Assembly (NCBI RefSeq): GCF_004139715.1
Contig: NZ_CP035544.1
Span: 2,297,501-2,361,500, forward strand
DNA: 64,000 nucleotides
Source of the DNA: Muriicola soli
GTDB taxonomy: Bacteria > Bacteroidota > Bacteroidia > Flavobacteriales > Flavobacteriaceae
Direction of reading: 5' to 3'
A program made the translations under genes and the position numbers. The notes beneath the pieces were generated by a model. It searched no databases and was not told the DNA's origin. It was given only the letters and a program-made list of their open reading frames with translations. This document shows, piece after piece, positions 21,834 through 29,316 of this stretch (position 1 is its first letter; every line of letters begins with the position of its first letter).

Positions 21834-22532
21834 TTATTCCAAATGTGCCTCAAACAGCTCACAGAAATGCCCGAGTAGCTTCTGCTTTACCTCTTGCATG
21901 TCCATAGAAGGTCTGCCCAGTTCTACATTGAGTGAAGTCACCCCCTTCCCCTTAATCCCACAGGGGATCATCAGATCAAAATAAGAAAGGTCGGTGTTTA
22001 CATTAAGTGCAAATCCATGCATGGTTACCCATCTGCTGGCCCTGACGCCCATGGCACAGATTTTTCTCGCAAAGGGAGTGCCCACATCTAACCATACCCC
22101 GGTTTCACCTTCCGAGCGTTCTCCCTTAAGGCCGTAATCTGCCAATGTCAGGATGACCATCTCTTCAAGCAACCTCAGATATTTGTGGATGTCAGTAAAG
22201 AAATTATCAAGATCAAGGATGGGATAGCCCACAATCTGGCCAGGGCCATGGTAGGTGATGTCTCCGCCCCTGTTGATCTTGTAAAAAGTTGCACCTCTGC
22301 CGGCCAACTGTTTTTCATCTACCAACAAATTCTCCATATCTCCGCTCTTCCCCAGGGTATACACATGGGGATGTTCCACAAATAAAAAGTGATTTGGTGT
22401 TGGCCGCGTGGTGCCCTCCCTTCGGTTTCTGATCTTTTGATCCACAACCGCCTGAAACAACTGTTCCTGATAATCCCAGGTTTCCTTGTAATCCTTAAAT
22501 CCCAAATCCTGGATGGCCACATGCTTATTCAT
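21834..22532 (-). CDS. lipB: lipoyl(octanoyl) transferase
   Basis: A 232-residue LipB, which moves octanoate from acyl carrier protein to lipoyl domains of 2-oxoacid dehydrogenases and GcvH in the cytoplasm. Motifs visible: FVEHPHVYTLGKSG, the substrate-pocket signature RGGDITYHGPGQIVGYPI, KICAMGVRASRWVTMHGFALN, and the catalytic Cys in MIPCGIKGKGVTSL. The frame extends to a TTG at 22541, but ATG 22532 (MNKHVAIQDLG) fits the family. A TATCTTTG element at 22546-22539 would place transcription start at the ATG, implying almost no leader. The hidden yqaE-like gene lies just upstream. Confidence 0.95.
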   Translation of the reverse strand: MNKHVAIQDLGFKDYKETWDYQEQLFQAVVDQKIRNRREGTTRPTPNHFLFVEHPHVYTLGKSGDMENLLVDEKQLAGRGATFYKINRGGDITYHGPGQIVGYPILDLDNFFTDIHKYLRLLEEMVILTLADYGLKGERSEGETGVWLDVGTPFARKICAMGVRASRWVTMHGFALNVNTDLSYFDLMIPCGIKGKGVTSLNVELGRPSMDMQEVKQKLLGHFCELFEAHLE

Positions 22533-22552
22533 AGGGCACAAAGATACAAGGA

Positions 22553-22708
22553 TCAGTTGGGATTATTTAAAATGATCAGGGCTGCAATAACTCCCGGCAC
22601 CCAACCACAAAGGGTAAGTAGAAAAACAATAATAAAAGAGCCACATCCCTTCCCTATGACAGACAAGGGGGGAAATAAAATGGCGAGCAATACGCGTATA
22701 AAGCTCAT
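22553..22708 (-). CDS. YqaE/Pmp3-family small membrane protein (51 aa)
   Basis: This gene is too short for a 60-residue cut-off. It translates from ATG 22708 to TGA 22555-22553. The protein has the Pmp3/YqaE layout: a first span MSFIRVLLAILFPPLSVIGK containing the family's PPL motif, then a second span ending TLCGWVPGVIAALIIL (family pattern LGWIPGVIHA). The usual charged linker between spans is short and contains KGCG. These proteolipids are about 50-57 residues, and yeast Pmp3 members affect membrane potential under salt stress. It lies 20 nt upstream of lipB in the same direction. The frames on the opposite strand in this interval are shadows. Confidence 0.88.
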   Translation of the reverse strand: MSFIRVLLAILFPPLSVIGKGCGSFIIVFLLTLCGWVPGVIAALIILNNPN

Positions 22709-22806
22709 TCTGAATTGATTTTGATTGATGTACTCTATCAGTCTTCACTAAAGTTAAATTGTTACAAAATGCGGTATTGATTTTTCCTTTCTTCCAAGGA
22801 ATTAGA

Positions 22807-22837
22807 TTGAAAGATTGACCACTTGTCGCTATATTTG
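22807..22837 (+). promoter_or_regulatory. lysS promoter (TTG-N20-TATATTTG)
   Basis: TTG at 22807-22809 and TATATTTG at 22830-22837 are separated by exactly 20 nt, the Bacteroidetes consensus arrangement. The position rules out the upstream in-frame start at 22823 for lysS, since that would lie upstream of the transcript, and supports ATG 22856. Confidence 0.78.
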
Positions 22838-22855
22838 CAGCTCAATTTTGAGTAT

Positions 22856-24544
22856 ATGCAACTGTCTGAACAAGAAGTCATCCGGAGAGATAAACTTTCC
22901 AAACTACGCGAAATGGGTATCAATCCCTATCCTGCTGAACTTTATCCGGTAGATACCCGGTCTTCCCAGGCTAAAAAGAATTACGAAGAAGGCAAAGAGG
23001 TGGTTGTGGCAGGCCGACTCATGTCTCGCCGTATTCAAGGGAAGGCATCTTTTGCAGAACTTCAGGACAGCGAAGGCAGAATACAGTTGTATTTCAACCG
23101 CGACGAGATCTGCCCGGGGGACGACAAAACCCTGTATAATGACGTCTATAAGAAATTACTGGACATTGGGGATATCATTGGGGTAAAAGGCAGCTTATTT
23201 ACCACACAAGTGGGAGAAAAGACCATTATGGTAAAGCACTTTGATCTGTTGAGTAAATCACTAAGACCACTCCCTCTCCCCAAAAAAGATTCGGAAGGAC
23301 ACGTCTATGACGAATTCAATGATCCCGAACAGCGCTATCGCCAGCGTTATGTAGACCTTGTCGTTAATCCCAAAGTAAAGGAGACTTTTGTGAAAAGGAC
23401 AAAGATCACCAACAGTATCAGGGAATTCTTTAACGAGATGGGGTATTTGGAGGTGGAAACACCTATACTACAGCCCATCCCCGGAGGTGCAGCCGCCAGG
23501 CCTTTTGTCACCCACCACAATGCCCTGAACATTCCTCTCTACCTGAGAATCGCTAACGAATTATACCTAAAAAGACTTATTGTAGGAGGATTTGAAGGGG
23601 TCTACGAATTCTCAAAAGACTTCAGGAATGAAGGAATGGACCGGACCCATAACCCGGAATTTACGGTTATGGAACTCTATGTGGCGTACAAGGATTACAA
23701 TTGGATGATGGATACTACGGAACGTCTCCTGGAAAAAGTAGCCATGGATGCTCATGGAAGTACTAAAGTGAAGGTGGGCAAGAACGAGATCGATTTTAAG
23801 GCACCTTATCCCAGAGTACCCTTACTCGGGGCGATAAAAGAGCATACCGGATATGATCTTAATGGAAAAGACGAGATCGAAATTCGCGAAATCGCACAAA
23901 AACTGGGAATTGAAACCGATGAGAGTATGGGGAAAGGCAAGCTGATTGATGAGATTTTCGGTGAAACCTGTGAGAAATTCTACATTCAGCCCACTTTTAT
24001 CATAGATTACCCCAAAGAGATGAGTCCGCTTACCAAAGAACACAGAACCAACCAGGATCTTACCGAGCGATTTGAATTAATGGTCAACGGCAAGGAAATC
24101 GCCAATGCGTATTCGGAGTTGAATGATCCCCTGGACCAGCGCGCACGTTTCGAAGACCAGTTAAAACTTTCGGAAAAAGGAGACGATGAAGCCATGTTTA
24201 TAGACCAGGATTTCCTCAGGGCTTTGGAATACGGAATGCCACCTACTTCAGGGATTGGGATTGGGATAGACCGACTGGTAATGCTGATGACAGACAATGC
24301 CTCCATACAGGAAGTATTGTTCTTCCCGCAGATGAGACCGGAAAAGAAACCACTAGACCTGAGTGAGAACGAAAAAACCATTTTGGGTTATCTGAAGGAA
24401 CAAAACCCAATGCCATTATTATCCCTCAAGGAAAAAGCAGGTTTGAGTAACAAAGCCTGGGATAAGGGCATAAAAGGTCTAAATGCTCATGGCCTGGTAA
24501 AAGTGGTAAAAGAAGGAGAAAATCTGCTCTGCACCCTGCAGTAA
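22856..24544 (+). CDS. lysS: lysyl-tRNA synthetase, class II
   Basis: A 562-residue enzyme that charges tRNA-Lys. It has an N-terminal OB-fold anticodon-binding domain (about 45-140; VVVAGRLMSRRIQGKASFAELQD) and a class II catalytic core: motif 1 around FFNEMGYLEVETPILQPIPGG, motif 2 FEGVYEFSKDFRNEGMDRTHNPEF, motif 3 GIGIGIDRLVML. A roughly 60-residue C-terminal extension (NEKTILGYLKEQNPMPLLSL) beyond the usual ~500 residues looks like a small winged helix. The ORF is open back to 22823, but the promoter places the start at ATG 22856 (MQLSEQEVIRR). Confidence 0.97.
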   Translation: MQLSEQEVIRRDKLSKLREMGINPYPAELYPVDTRSSQAKKNYEEGKEVVVAGRLMSRRIQGKASFAELQDSEGRIQLYFNRDEICPGDDKTLYNDVYKKLLDIGDIIGVKGSLFTTQVGEKTIMVKHFDLLSKSLRPLPLPKKDSEGHVYDEFNDPEQRYRQRYVDLVVNPKVKETFVKRTKITNSIREFFNEMGYLEVETPILQPIPGGAAARPFVTHHNALNIPLYLRIANELYLKRLIVGGFEGVYEFSKDFRNEGMDRTHNPEFTVMELYVAYKDYNWMMDTTERLLEKVAMDAHGSTKVKVGKNEIDFKAPYPRVPLLGAIKEHTGYDLNGKDEIEIREIAQKLGIETDESMGKGKLIDEIFGETCEKFYIQPTFIIDYPKEMSPLTKEHRTNQDLTERFELMVNGKEIANAYSELNDPLDQRARFEDQLKLSEKGDDEAMFIDQDFLRALEYGMPPTSGIGIGIDRLVMLMTDNASIQEVLFFPQMRPEKKPLDLSENEKTILGYLKEQNPMPLLSLKEKAGLSNKAWDKGIKGLNAHGLVKVVKEGENLLCTLQ

Positions 24545-24688
24545 ACACCTATTCGACAAACTACCTGTTAATATTATCTAAAATATTATTAATCAGATAG
24601 TTAGTGGGAGTGCATCTCGTCGAAAAGCTGTTAAAAAATCCAATATCATTGCCCATCAGGCGTTTTATAGACGTGGAACCTCAAATCT

Positions 24689-26095
24689 GTGTTTATGAAA
24701 AAATACTACCTCCTGGGCGTATGCCTGATCCTTTTATACGCGTGTTCTAAAGACGCAAACCCTCTAATTGACGAAAATCCCGACGAAGGACTGGCCCTTA
24801 AGGCTTGTTTCGAATTGAGTGCTACTACAATAAATGTTGGTGAGATGCTCACCATCAATAATTGTTCTGAAGGAGCAACCTCCTATTTGTTTGATTTCGG
24901 CAATGGCAGCAGTAGTGAACTGGAAAGTCCTTCAATAAGTTTTGAAGAAGGTGGAAGCTATGAGATCACCCTTACGGTCACTAATGACGATGAGGAAAGT
25001 GAGTCCGTGTCCAAAACGGTTACCGTTGTGGTCATTGAGGCTTCTTATCTGTTTCCTGAAATCCCGGACGGTTTTACCGGCCTACCCCTTGAAGTAGGGA
25101 TCAATCCTACAACCGGAAATATCTTTTCCCTGGAGTTATACCAGGACAACATAGGTACTGAGGGGTCAAAATTTTTCTACCGAGAATTTGATGAGAATTT
25201 TCAATACGCCTCAAATTACATAGCCGACAAACCTTATAATTCAGGAAGCGGATTTGTAAACTTCTATCCTTCCGGTAAAATGAATTTCGTCTTTTCCAGA
25301 ACGCTGGGCGGCCTCTATGGCACTCAAGAAGTAAATTACACCAGTGTATGGACCTTGCTGAATGCAATTAGTTCTGCAACAAAGCACAGTTACGGTGCCC
25401 TCGCTGACGGCGCAGATGATCTTTACTTTGGAACTGAAGAAGAGGGTGGCATTTACAAAACTGCCATAGAAAAACGAAATAGCAGTGGGGATGCCTTTGA
25501 AGTAATCTTGAATAATTTTGGCCCTGCCGATTCCATGATTGGAGATATGATCGCCGTAGATGGGGGTTATGTAGCCTTTGGGGCAGTCTTCTCCAAGAAC
25601 ATTTCCCTCCCTTATGTTTCAGGGTATAAACCCCTGTTAGTATATATGGATGGGAATCTGAATGTAACCGGCCATGTGATTTACGAAGATACGTCCATCG
25701 CCGAAACTGTTGCCGACTGTAACGACCTAAATGGAAGCTATCAACTTACTCAGCTTAGTAACGGGAACCTGGTCATGTACAGTCATGGTGAGCTCAGGGT
25801 GACCGATCCTGGAGGAAATACGGTAAGTAAATCTTATTTTGAAGGGAGCTCAAACATTCAGGCCCTGATTGAACTGGGAGATTCCTTTGTGATCTCCACA
25901 GATGAATACCTGCGTAAATTCAGTGCTCAGGGTGCTCAAACAGCGCAATTAAAATACAATGGAAACTACCTTCCCGAATTGGTCAAAAAGGACAATGTGC
26001 TCTTTTTTATAGCGGGATATGATCATGAAAGTGAAATAAAAATCTTCTACGGAGCCTGTGACAATGATCTAACACTCATTGATCTGAGCCCGTAA
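24689..26095 (+). CDS. lipoprotein with PKD domain
   Basis: The frame opens at GTG 24689, but ATG 24695 (MKKYYLLG) is the preferred start, giving 466 residues. Cys17 (ILLYACSKDA) is the lipid attachment site. A PKD/Ig-like domain occupies about 35-112 (SYLFDFGNGSSSELESPSISF, GSYEITLTVTND). The remaining 350 residues form beta-rich repeats, plausibly a propeller (VGINPTTGNIFSLELYQDN, LADGADDLYFGTEEEGGIYK, LIELGDSFVISTDEYLRKFS). It is probably surface-exposed; substrate and role unknown. It stands alone between lysS and the SLC13 transporter and ends at a clear terminator. Confidence 0.78.
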   Translation: MFMKKYYLLGVCLILLYACSKDANPLIDENPDEGLALKACFELSATTINVGEMLTINNCSEGATSYLFDFGNGSSSELESPSISFEEGGSYEITLTVTNDDEESESVSKTVTVVVIEASYLFPEIPDGFTGLPLEVGINPTTGNIFSLELYQDNIGTEGSKFFYREFDENFQYASNYIADKPYNSGSGFVNFYPSGKMNFVFSRTLGGLYGTQEVNYTSVWTLLNAISSATKHSYGALADGADDLYFGTEEEGGIYKTAIEKRNSSGDAFEVILNNFGPADSMIGDMIAVDGGYVAFGAVFSKNISLPYVSGYKPLLVYMDGNLNVTGHVIYEDTSIAETVADCNDLNGSYQLTQLSNGNLVMYSHGELRVTDPGGNTVSKSYFEGSSNIQALIELGDSFVISTDEYLRKFSAQGAQTAQLKYNGNYLPELVKKDNVLFFIAGYDHESEIKIFYGACDNDLTLIDLSP

Positions 26096-26115
26096 GGGTT
26101 GGATGCCATGTTCTA

Positions 26116-26146
26116 AAAAGGGAGCGAATCGCTCCCTTTTTTATTT
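26116..26146 (+). terminator. rho-independent terminator
   Basis: An 11-bp stem AAAAGGGAGCG/CGCTCCCTTTT with a 3-nt loop, followed by TTATTTT, 21 nt after the PKD lipoprotein stop. Confidence 0.88.
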
Positions 26147-26192
26147 TCCTAACTAAAAATTTAAGTATAGCTTAGGCCTTAAATAGTGTTAC

Positions 26193-27626
26193 ATGGCATT
26201 GAGTAAAAAAATAGGTCTTTTCCTCGGGCCGCTTATTTTTATCATCCTCATTAATTTACCCGACCTTCTTCCCGGGAAGGTGTACGCCAACGCAGTGATC
26301 GCCACCGCATCCTGGATGATCATCTGGTGGATCACCGAAGCAGTCTCAATTTCTGTAACTGCGCTCCTACCTCTGGTACTGTTTCCCAGTCTTAATGTGA
26401 TGGAAATCTCAGAAGTGGGCTCTAATTACGGCAGTCCGATTATTTTTCTGTTCTTTGGTGGCTTTGTACTAGCTCTTGCCCTGGAGAAGGTAAATCTGCA
26501 CAAGCGGATTGCCCTAACCATCATTAGGATCACGGGTACAACTCCCAACAAAGTGGTACTGGGCTTTATGATCGCCACGGCTTCACTGAGTATGTGGATC
26601 AGCAATACGGCCAGTACCGTGGTCATGCTTCCCATTGCCATGTCGGTCATAGGGCTTTTAATAAACGATGCGGACGGCTTTACAAAAGACGATAAGAATT
26701 TTGCGCTGAGTGTAATGCTGGGAATTGCCTTTTCGGCCAATGCCGGAGGAATCGCAACGGTGATCGGAACACCCCCTAATTCGGTCTTAATTGGGCTACT
26801 CGAAAATCAGTATCAGATCGAGATTTCTTTTTTAAAATGGATGACTTTCGGTCTCCCGTTTTCGGCCTTGTTGCTCTTTATTTGTTATTGGGTTTTGGTT
26901 AAATGGATGTTCCCCAACAAGCAGTTGCAATTCTCAGCTTCTCGTAAGGTGATACAGGATGAACTTATAAAATTGGGGCCAACTTCCGGAAAGGAAAAGA
27001 TGGTCCTGGCCATTTTTGGGGTTACGGTGTTTTTGTGGGTATTTCGCACCGTCATCAACGGAATTTTCCCCTCTCTGGGGCTATCCGATACCATTATTTC
27101 CATGACAGGGGCTATTGCCCTATTTTCCTTGCCTTACAATTTGCGAAAGGGCGATTTTATCATTCAATGGAACGATACCAGCAAACTGGCCTGGGGAATA
27201 CTTATTTTATTCGGGGGAGGTTTGGCTCTCGCCAATGGGATGTCTAGTAGTGGAATCGTAGACGTGGTTTCCGAGGCGATTGCGCAAAGTGAATTGTCTA
27301 TCTTATTTACAGTATCACTGCTGATTCTTTTGATGCTCTTTATGACTGAATTGATGAGCAATGTGGCACTGGTAGCCGTCCTTGCACCTGTCGTAGCTGG
27401 TATCGCGATAGGGCTGGGTATTCCTATGTTACATGTTTTAATTCCGGTAACTATAGCGAGTAGTTGTGCATTTATGCTCCCAATGGCTACTCCCCCTAAT
27501 GCTATAGTCTTTGCGAGTGGATTTATTGAAGTGCATCAAATGGCGAGGGCGGGGATAATTCTGAATCTGATTTCAGTGGTCCTTTTGATTATTATGTTTC
27601 AAATAATTATGCCACTTATATTCTAA
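26193..27626 (+). CDS. SLC13/DASS-family sodium-coupled anion transporter
   Basis: A 477-residue inner-membrane protein with 11-12 predicted spans. The two inverted-repeat DASS signatures are visible: ISNTASTVVMLPIAM (SNT motif, about 130-145) with IGTPPNSVLIG (about 190-200), and the second-half MSNVALVAVLAPVV with MATPPNAIVFASGF. These asparagine/threonine loops form the Na+ and carboxylate sites. The family carries succinate, malate, citrate or sulfate into the cell with Na+; SLC13-type di/tricarboxylate uptake is the most likely activity, and specificity is not readable. It stands alone, with terminators on both sides. Confidence 0.92.
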   Translation: MALSKKIGLFLGPLIFIILINLPDLLPGKVYANAVIATASWMIIWWITEAVSISVTALLPLVLFPSLNVMEISEVGSNYGSPIIFLFFGGFVLALALEKVNLHKRIALTIIRITGTTPNKVVLGFMIATASLSMWISNTASTVVMLPIAMSVIGLLINDADGFTKDDKNFALSVMLGIAFSANAGGIATVIGTPPNSVLIGLLENQYQIEISFLKWMTFGLPFSALLLFICYWVLVKWMFPNKQLQFSASRKVIQDELIKLGPTSGKEKMVLAIFGVTVFLWVFRTVINGIFPSLGLSDTIISMTGAIALFSLPYNLRKGDFIIQWNDTSKLAWGILILFGGGLALANGMSSSGIVDVVSEAIAQSELSILFTVSLLILLMLFMTELMSNVALVAVLAPVVAGIAIGLGIPMLHVLIPVTIASSCAFMLPMATPPNAIVFASGFIEVHQMARAGIILNLISVVLLIIMFQIIMPLIF

Positions 27627-27656
27627 AAAAAAGCTCCGAAATTACTTTCGGAGCTT
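27624..27656. terminator. bidirectional terminator between convergent genes
   Basis: An 11-bp stem AAGCTCCGAAA/TTTCGGAGCTT (27631-27641 with 27646-27656) lies between the SLC13 gene and the repeat-protein gene. The strong T run is on the minus-strand side, so it is mainly the terminator of the leftward gene. Confidence 0.8.
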
Positions 27657-27679
27657 GTGAATCATCTTTGTCTTATTAC

Positions 27680-28087
27680 TTATCTGCCAATATTGGCATC
27701 GAAATTCTCAGGAAGATATTGACGCGTATCAAAATCGAGTTCAAAGAGATCGTTTTCATCGATATACTCTATTGAATGAATATTAAATTCGCATTTGTAA
27801 GGATTGAATCCTTCTGGAAGATACTCACGTGTGTCAAATCCCAATTCTACCTCGTCTGTTTCGTCTATGAAGCTCACGTGTAAACCGTTAACCGGACTGG
27901 CATAAGGATTGAAATCTTCAGGTAAATACGCCTCCGTATCAATTTCCGGAGAGGTAGTTTCCTCATCCTGTAGATAAGTGATTTCCCCTACCATCAGATT
28001 TTTATCATTTAAAGTATCATTCGCCAGGGCGATCTGTCCCGCCGCTAAGAATGAAAGTGCACTAATTTTTATAATATTTGTATTCAT
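27680..28087 (-). CDS. small exported protein with three YLPE-F-PY repeats
   Basis: A 135-residue protein from ATG 28087; the frame extends to TTG 28117, but that codon lies inside the likely -7 element. The signal peptide ends about residue 22 (AALA-like ALAND). The mature part contains three repeats of about 35 residues with the pattern D-T-x-x-Y-L-P-E-x-F-N-P-Y, each followed by a strand of the type HVSFIDE or SIEYIDENDL and then LGFDT. The last unit ends YLPENFDANIGR. The protein is strongly acidic. I know of no characterised family; similar short proteins occur in Flavobacteriaceae as hypotheticals. It is related to the gene at 28442-29050, 354 nt upstream. Confidence 0.75.
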   Translation of the reverse strand: MNTNIIKISALSFLAAGQIALANDTLNDKNLMVGEITYLQDEETTSPEIDTEAYLPEDFNPYASPVNGLHVSFIDETDEVELGFDTREYLPEGFNPYKCEFNIHSIEYIDENDLFELDFDTRQYLPENFDANIGR

Positions 28088-28114
28088 AACGCTTTTTTTG
28101 GTTTTATTTCCAAG

Positions 28115-28122
28115 CAAAGATA
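28115..28122 (-). promoter_or_regulatory. -7 element (TATCTTTG) of the 3-repeat protein gene
   Basis: TATCTTTG on the minus strand matches TANNTTTG and would start transcription near 28109, about 22 nt upstream of ATG 28087. No TTG is found at the matching -33 distance, so the call rests on the -7 box alone. Confidence 0.45.
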
Positions 28123-28441
28123 TAACCCGAAAGCCCCATTTTTATTGTACTTCAGAAATGATTAACATACGTTAGTATAAGCACGAATAATCACTTTCAC
28201 AAAATCTATAGATTTTCCTTATGAAGTTGACAAGGTTTGGACCGAAATGCACATATTAGTGCGATCCGGAGGGCTTTTTATTGCAGTTAACGCAGTTGAT
28301 TTTTTAGCGTTAAACTTCTGTTAAGAAGGCTGCCTAAAGGGGAATTCGTCCTGCCAAAAGAAAAAGCCCCTGCTTAACAAGGGCTTTTCAACTAACTAAT
28401 TCAAATAAGTGATCAAACAAAATTATATTCAGTACAGCTCA
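28123..28441. other. intergenic region between the two repeat-protein genes
   Basis: This interval holds the upstream region of the gene starting at 28087 and the terminator of the gene ending at 28442. I found no further ORF of more than 40 codons with a credible start, and no tRNA-like or riboswitch-like fold. It contains a palindrome-rich patch near 28290-28330 (GCAGTTAACGCAGTT, GCGTTAAAC) whose meaning is unclear. Confidence 0.4.
28355..28388 (-). terminator. terminator of the 4-repeat protein gene
   Basis: Stem AAAAGCCC/GGGCTTTT (28362-28369 with 28381-28388) with an 11-nt loop. Read leftward it is followed by TTTTTC then TTTT, about 55 nt after the stop of the 28442-29050 gene. Confidence 0.75.
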
Positions 28442-29050
28442 CTATAGACTGTAAGGGTTAAAATTTTCTGGTAGATATTGACCAGTGTCAAAACCTAGAT
28501 CCAAATCTTCATCTTCGAGATACACTATGGAATTGAGATCTAATTCCTTTTTATAAGGATCAAAACCTGCAAGCAAATAATCCTCAGTGTCAAATCCAAG
28601 ACTCAGATCCTCCTCTTCTATATAAGAAACATCCATAAAATGAGCAGGAAAAGCAAAAGGATTGAAGTCCTCAGGTAAATTCAGGCTCAGATCCGAGTCA
28701 TGCACTTCTTCTTCAATGATGTTGACATATTCCACTGAGGCGAGATCAAAATACGCCCTGTATGGATCAAAGTTCTGTGGCAGGTAATCTGCAGTATTAA
28801 ATCCGAGATCGAGCTCCTCATTGTCTTCTAAGTACGGGATAGCAGATAGCTCAAGGGTTTTCGATTCAGTTTCTTCAGTGCACTCCCAGTTCGCGACATT
28901 GATCACAAGAGAAGTTGCGACGAAATTTTCATCTAAAAGGATTACCGGGTTTGTTTCAGTTTCAAGTTGAACCTCATCGGGAAAAGATGATTGCGGCGTG
29001 GAGGTAATCCCCAGGAAAACCATTCCACATAAGATTAATAATTTGTTCAT
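28442..29050 (-). CDS. exported acidic protein with four YLPE-F-PY repeats
   Basis: A 202-residue protein from ATG 29050. The N-terminus is a signal peptide (about 1-22, MNKLLILCGMVFLGITSTPQ), followed by a 55-residue linker and then four repeats of about 35 residues: LGFNTADYLPQNFDPY, LNLPEDFNPF, LGFDTEDYLLAGFDPY and LGFDTGQYLPENFNPY, each followed by a strand of the form ASVEYV, DVSYIEEED or NSIVYLEDED. It ends exactly with a repeat (FNPYSL). It is very acidic and has no transmembrane segment after the signal. It is a paralogue of the three-repeat protein at 27680-28087. Function unknown. Confidence 0.75.
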   Translation of the reverse strand: MNKLLILCGMVFLGITSTPQSSFPDEVQLETETNPVILLDENFVATSLVINVANWECTEETESKTLELSAIPYLEDNEELDLGFNTADYLPQNFDPYRAYFDLASVEYVNIIEEEVHDSDLSLNLPEDFNPFAFPAHFMDVSYIEEEDLSLGFDTEDYLLAGFDPYKKELDLNSIVYLEDEDLDLGFDTGQYLPENFNPYSL

Positions 29051-29316
29051 TTTTAGATTGATTTGATGATTGTTATTCTATGTTTATAAGACTCCAAAAA
29101 AGACCTTGTGTTACATCGTTAGCTTAGGTTTAACAATTCCCTTCCTGCGAATTACACCATTGTCGGCAGTGTAAAAATCCTCAAACTTGCTGTTTTTCCT
29201 AATCTCTCAACCTCCTGTTTAATTTATCTAAGCGCTGCTCTACTTATGATAATCTTAACAGAACGTTTGCTTAATTTTTCGGTTCTTTGGCAAATTCAAT
29301 TTTAAAAAGTTAGGAA

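Noticed and set aside
22389-22748. Opposite-strand and alternate-frame ORFs around lipB and lysS
   Set aside because: They overlap lipB and the YqaE-like gene and have no family pattern of their own.
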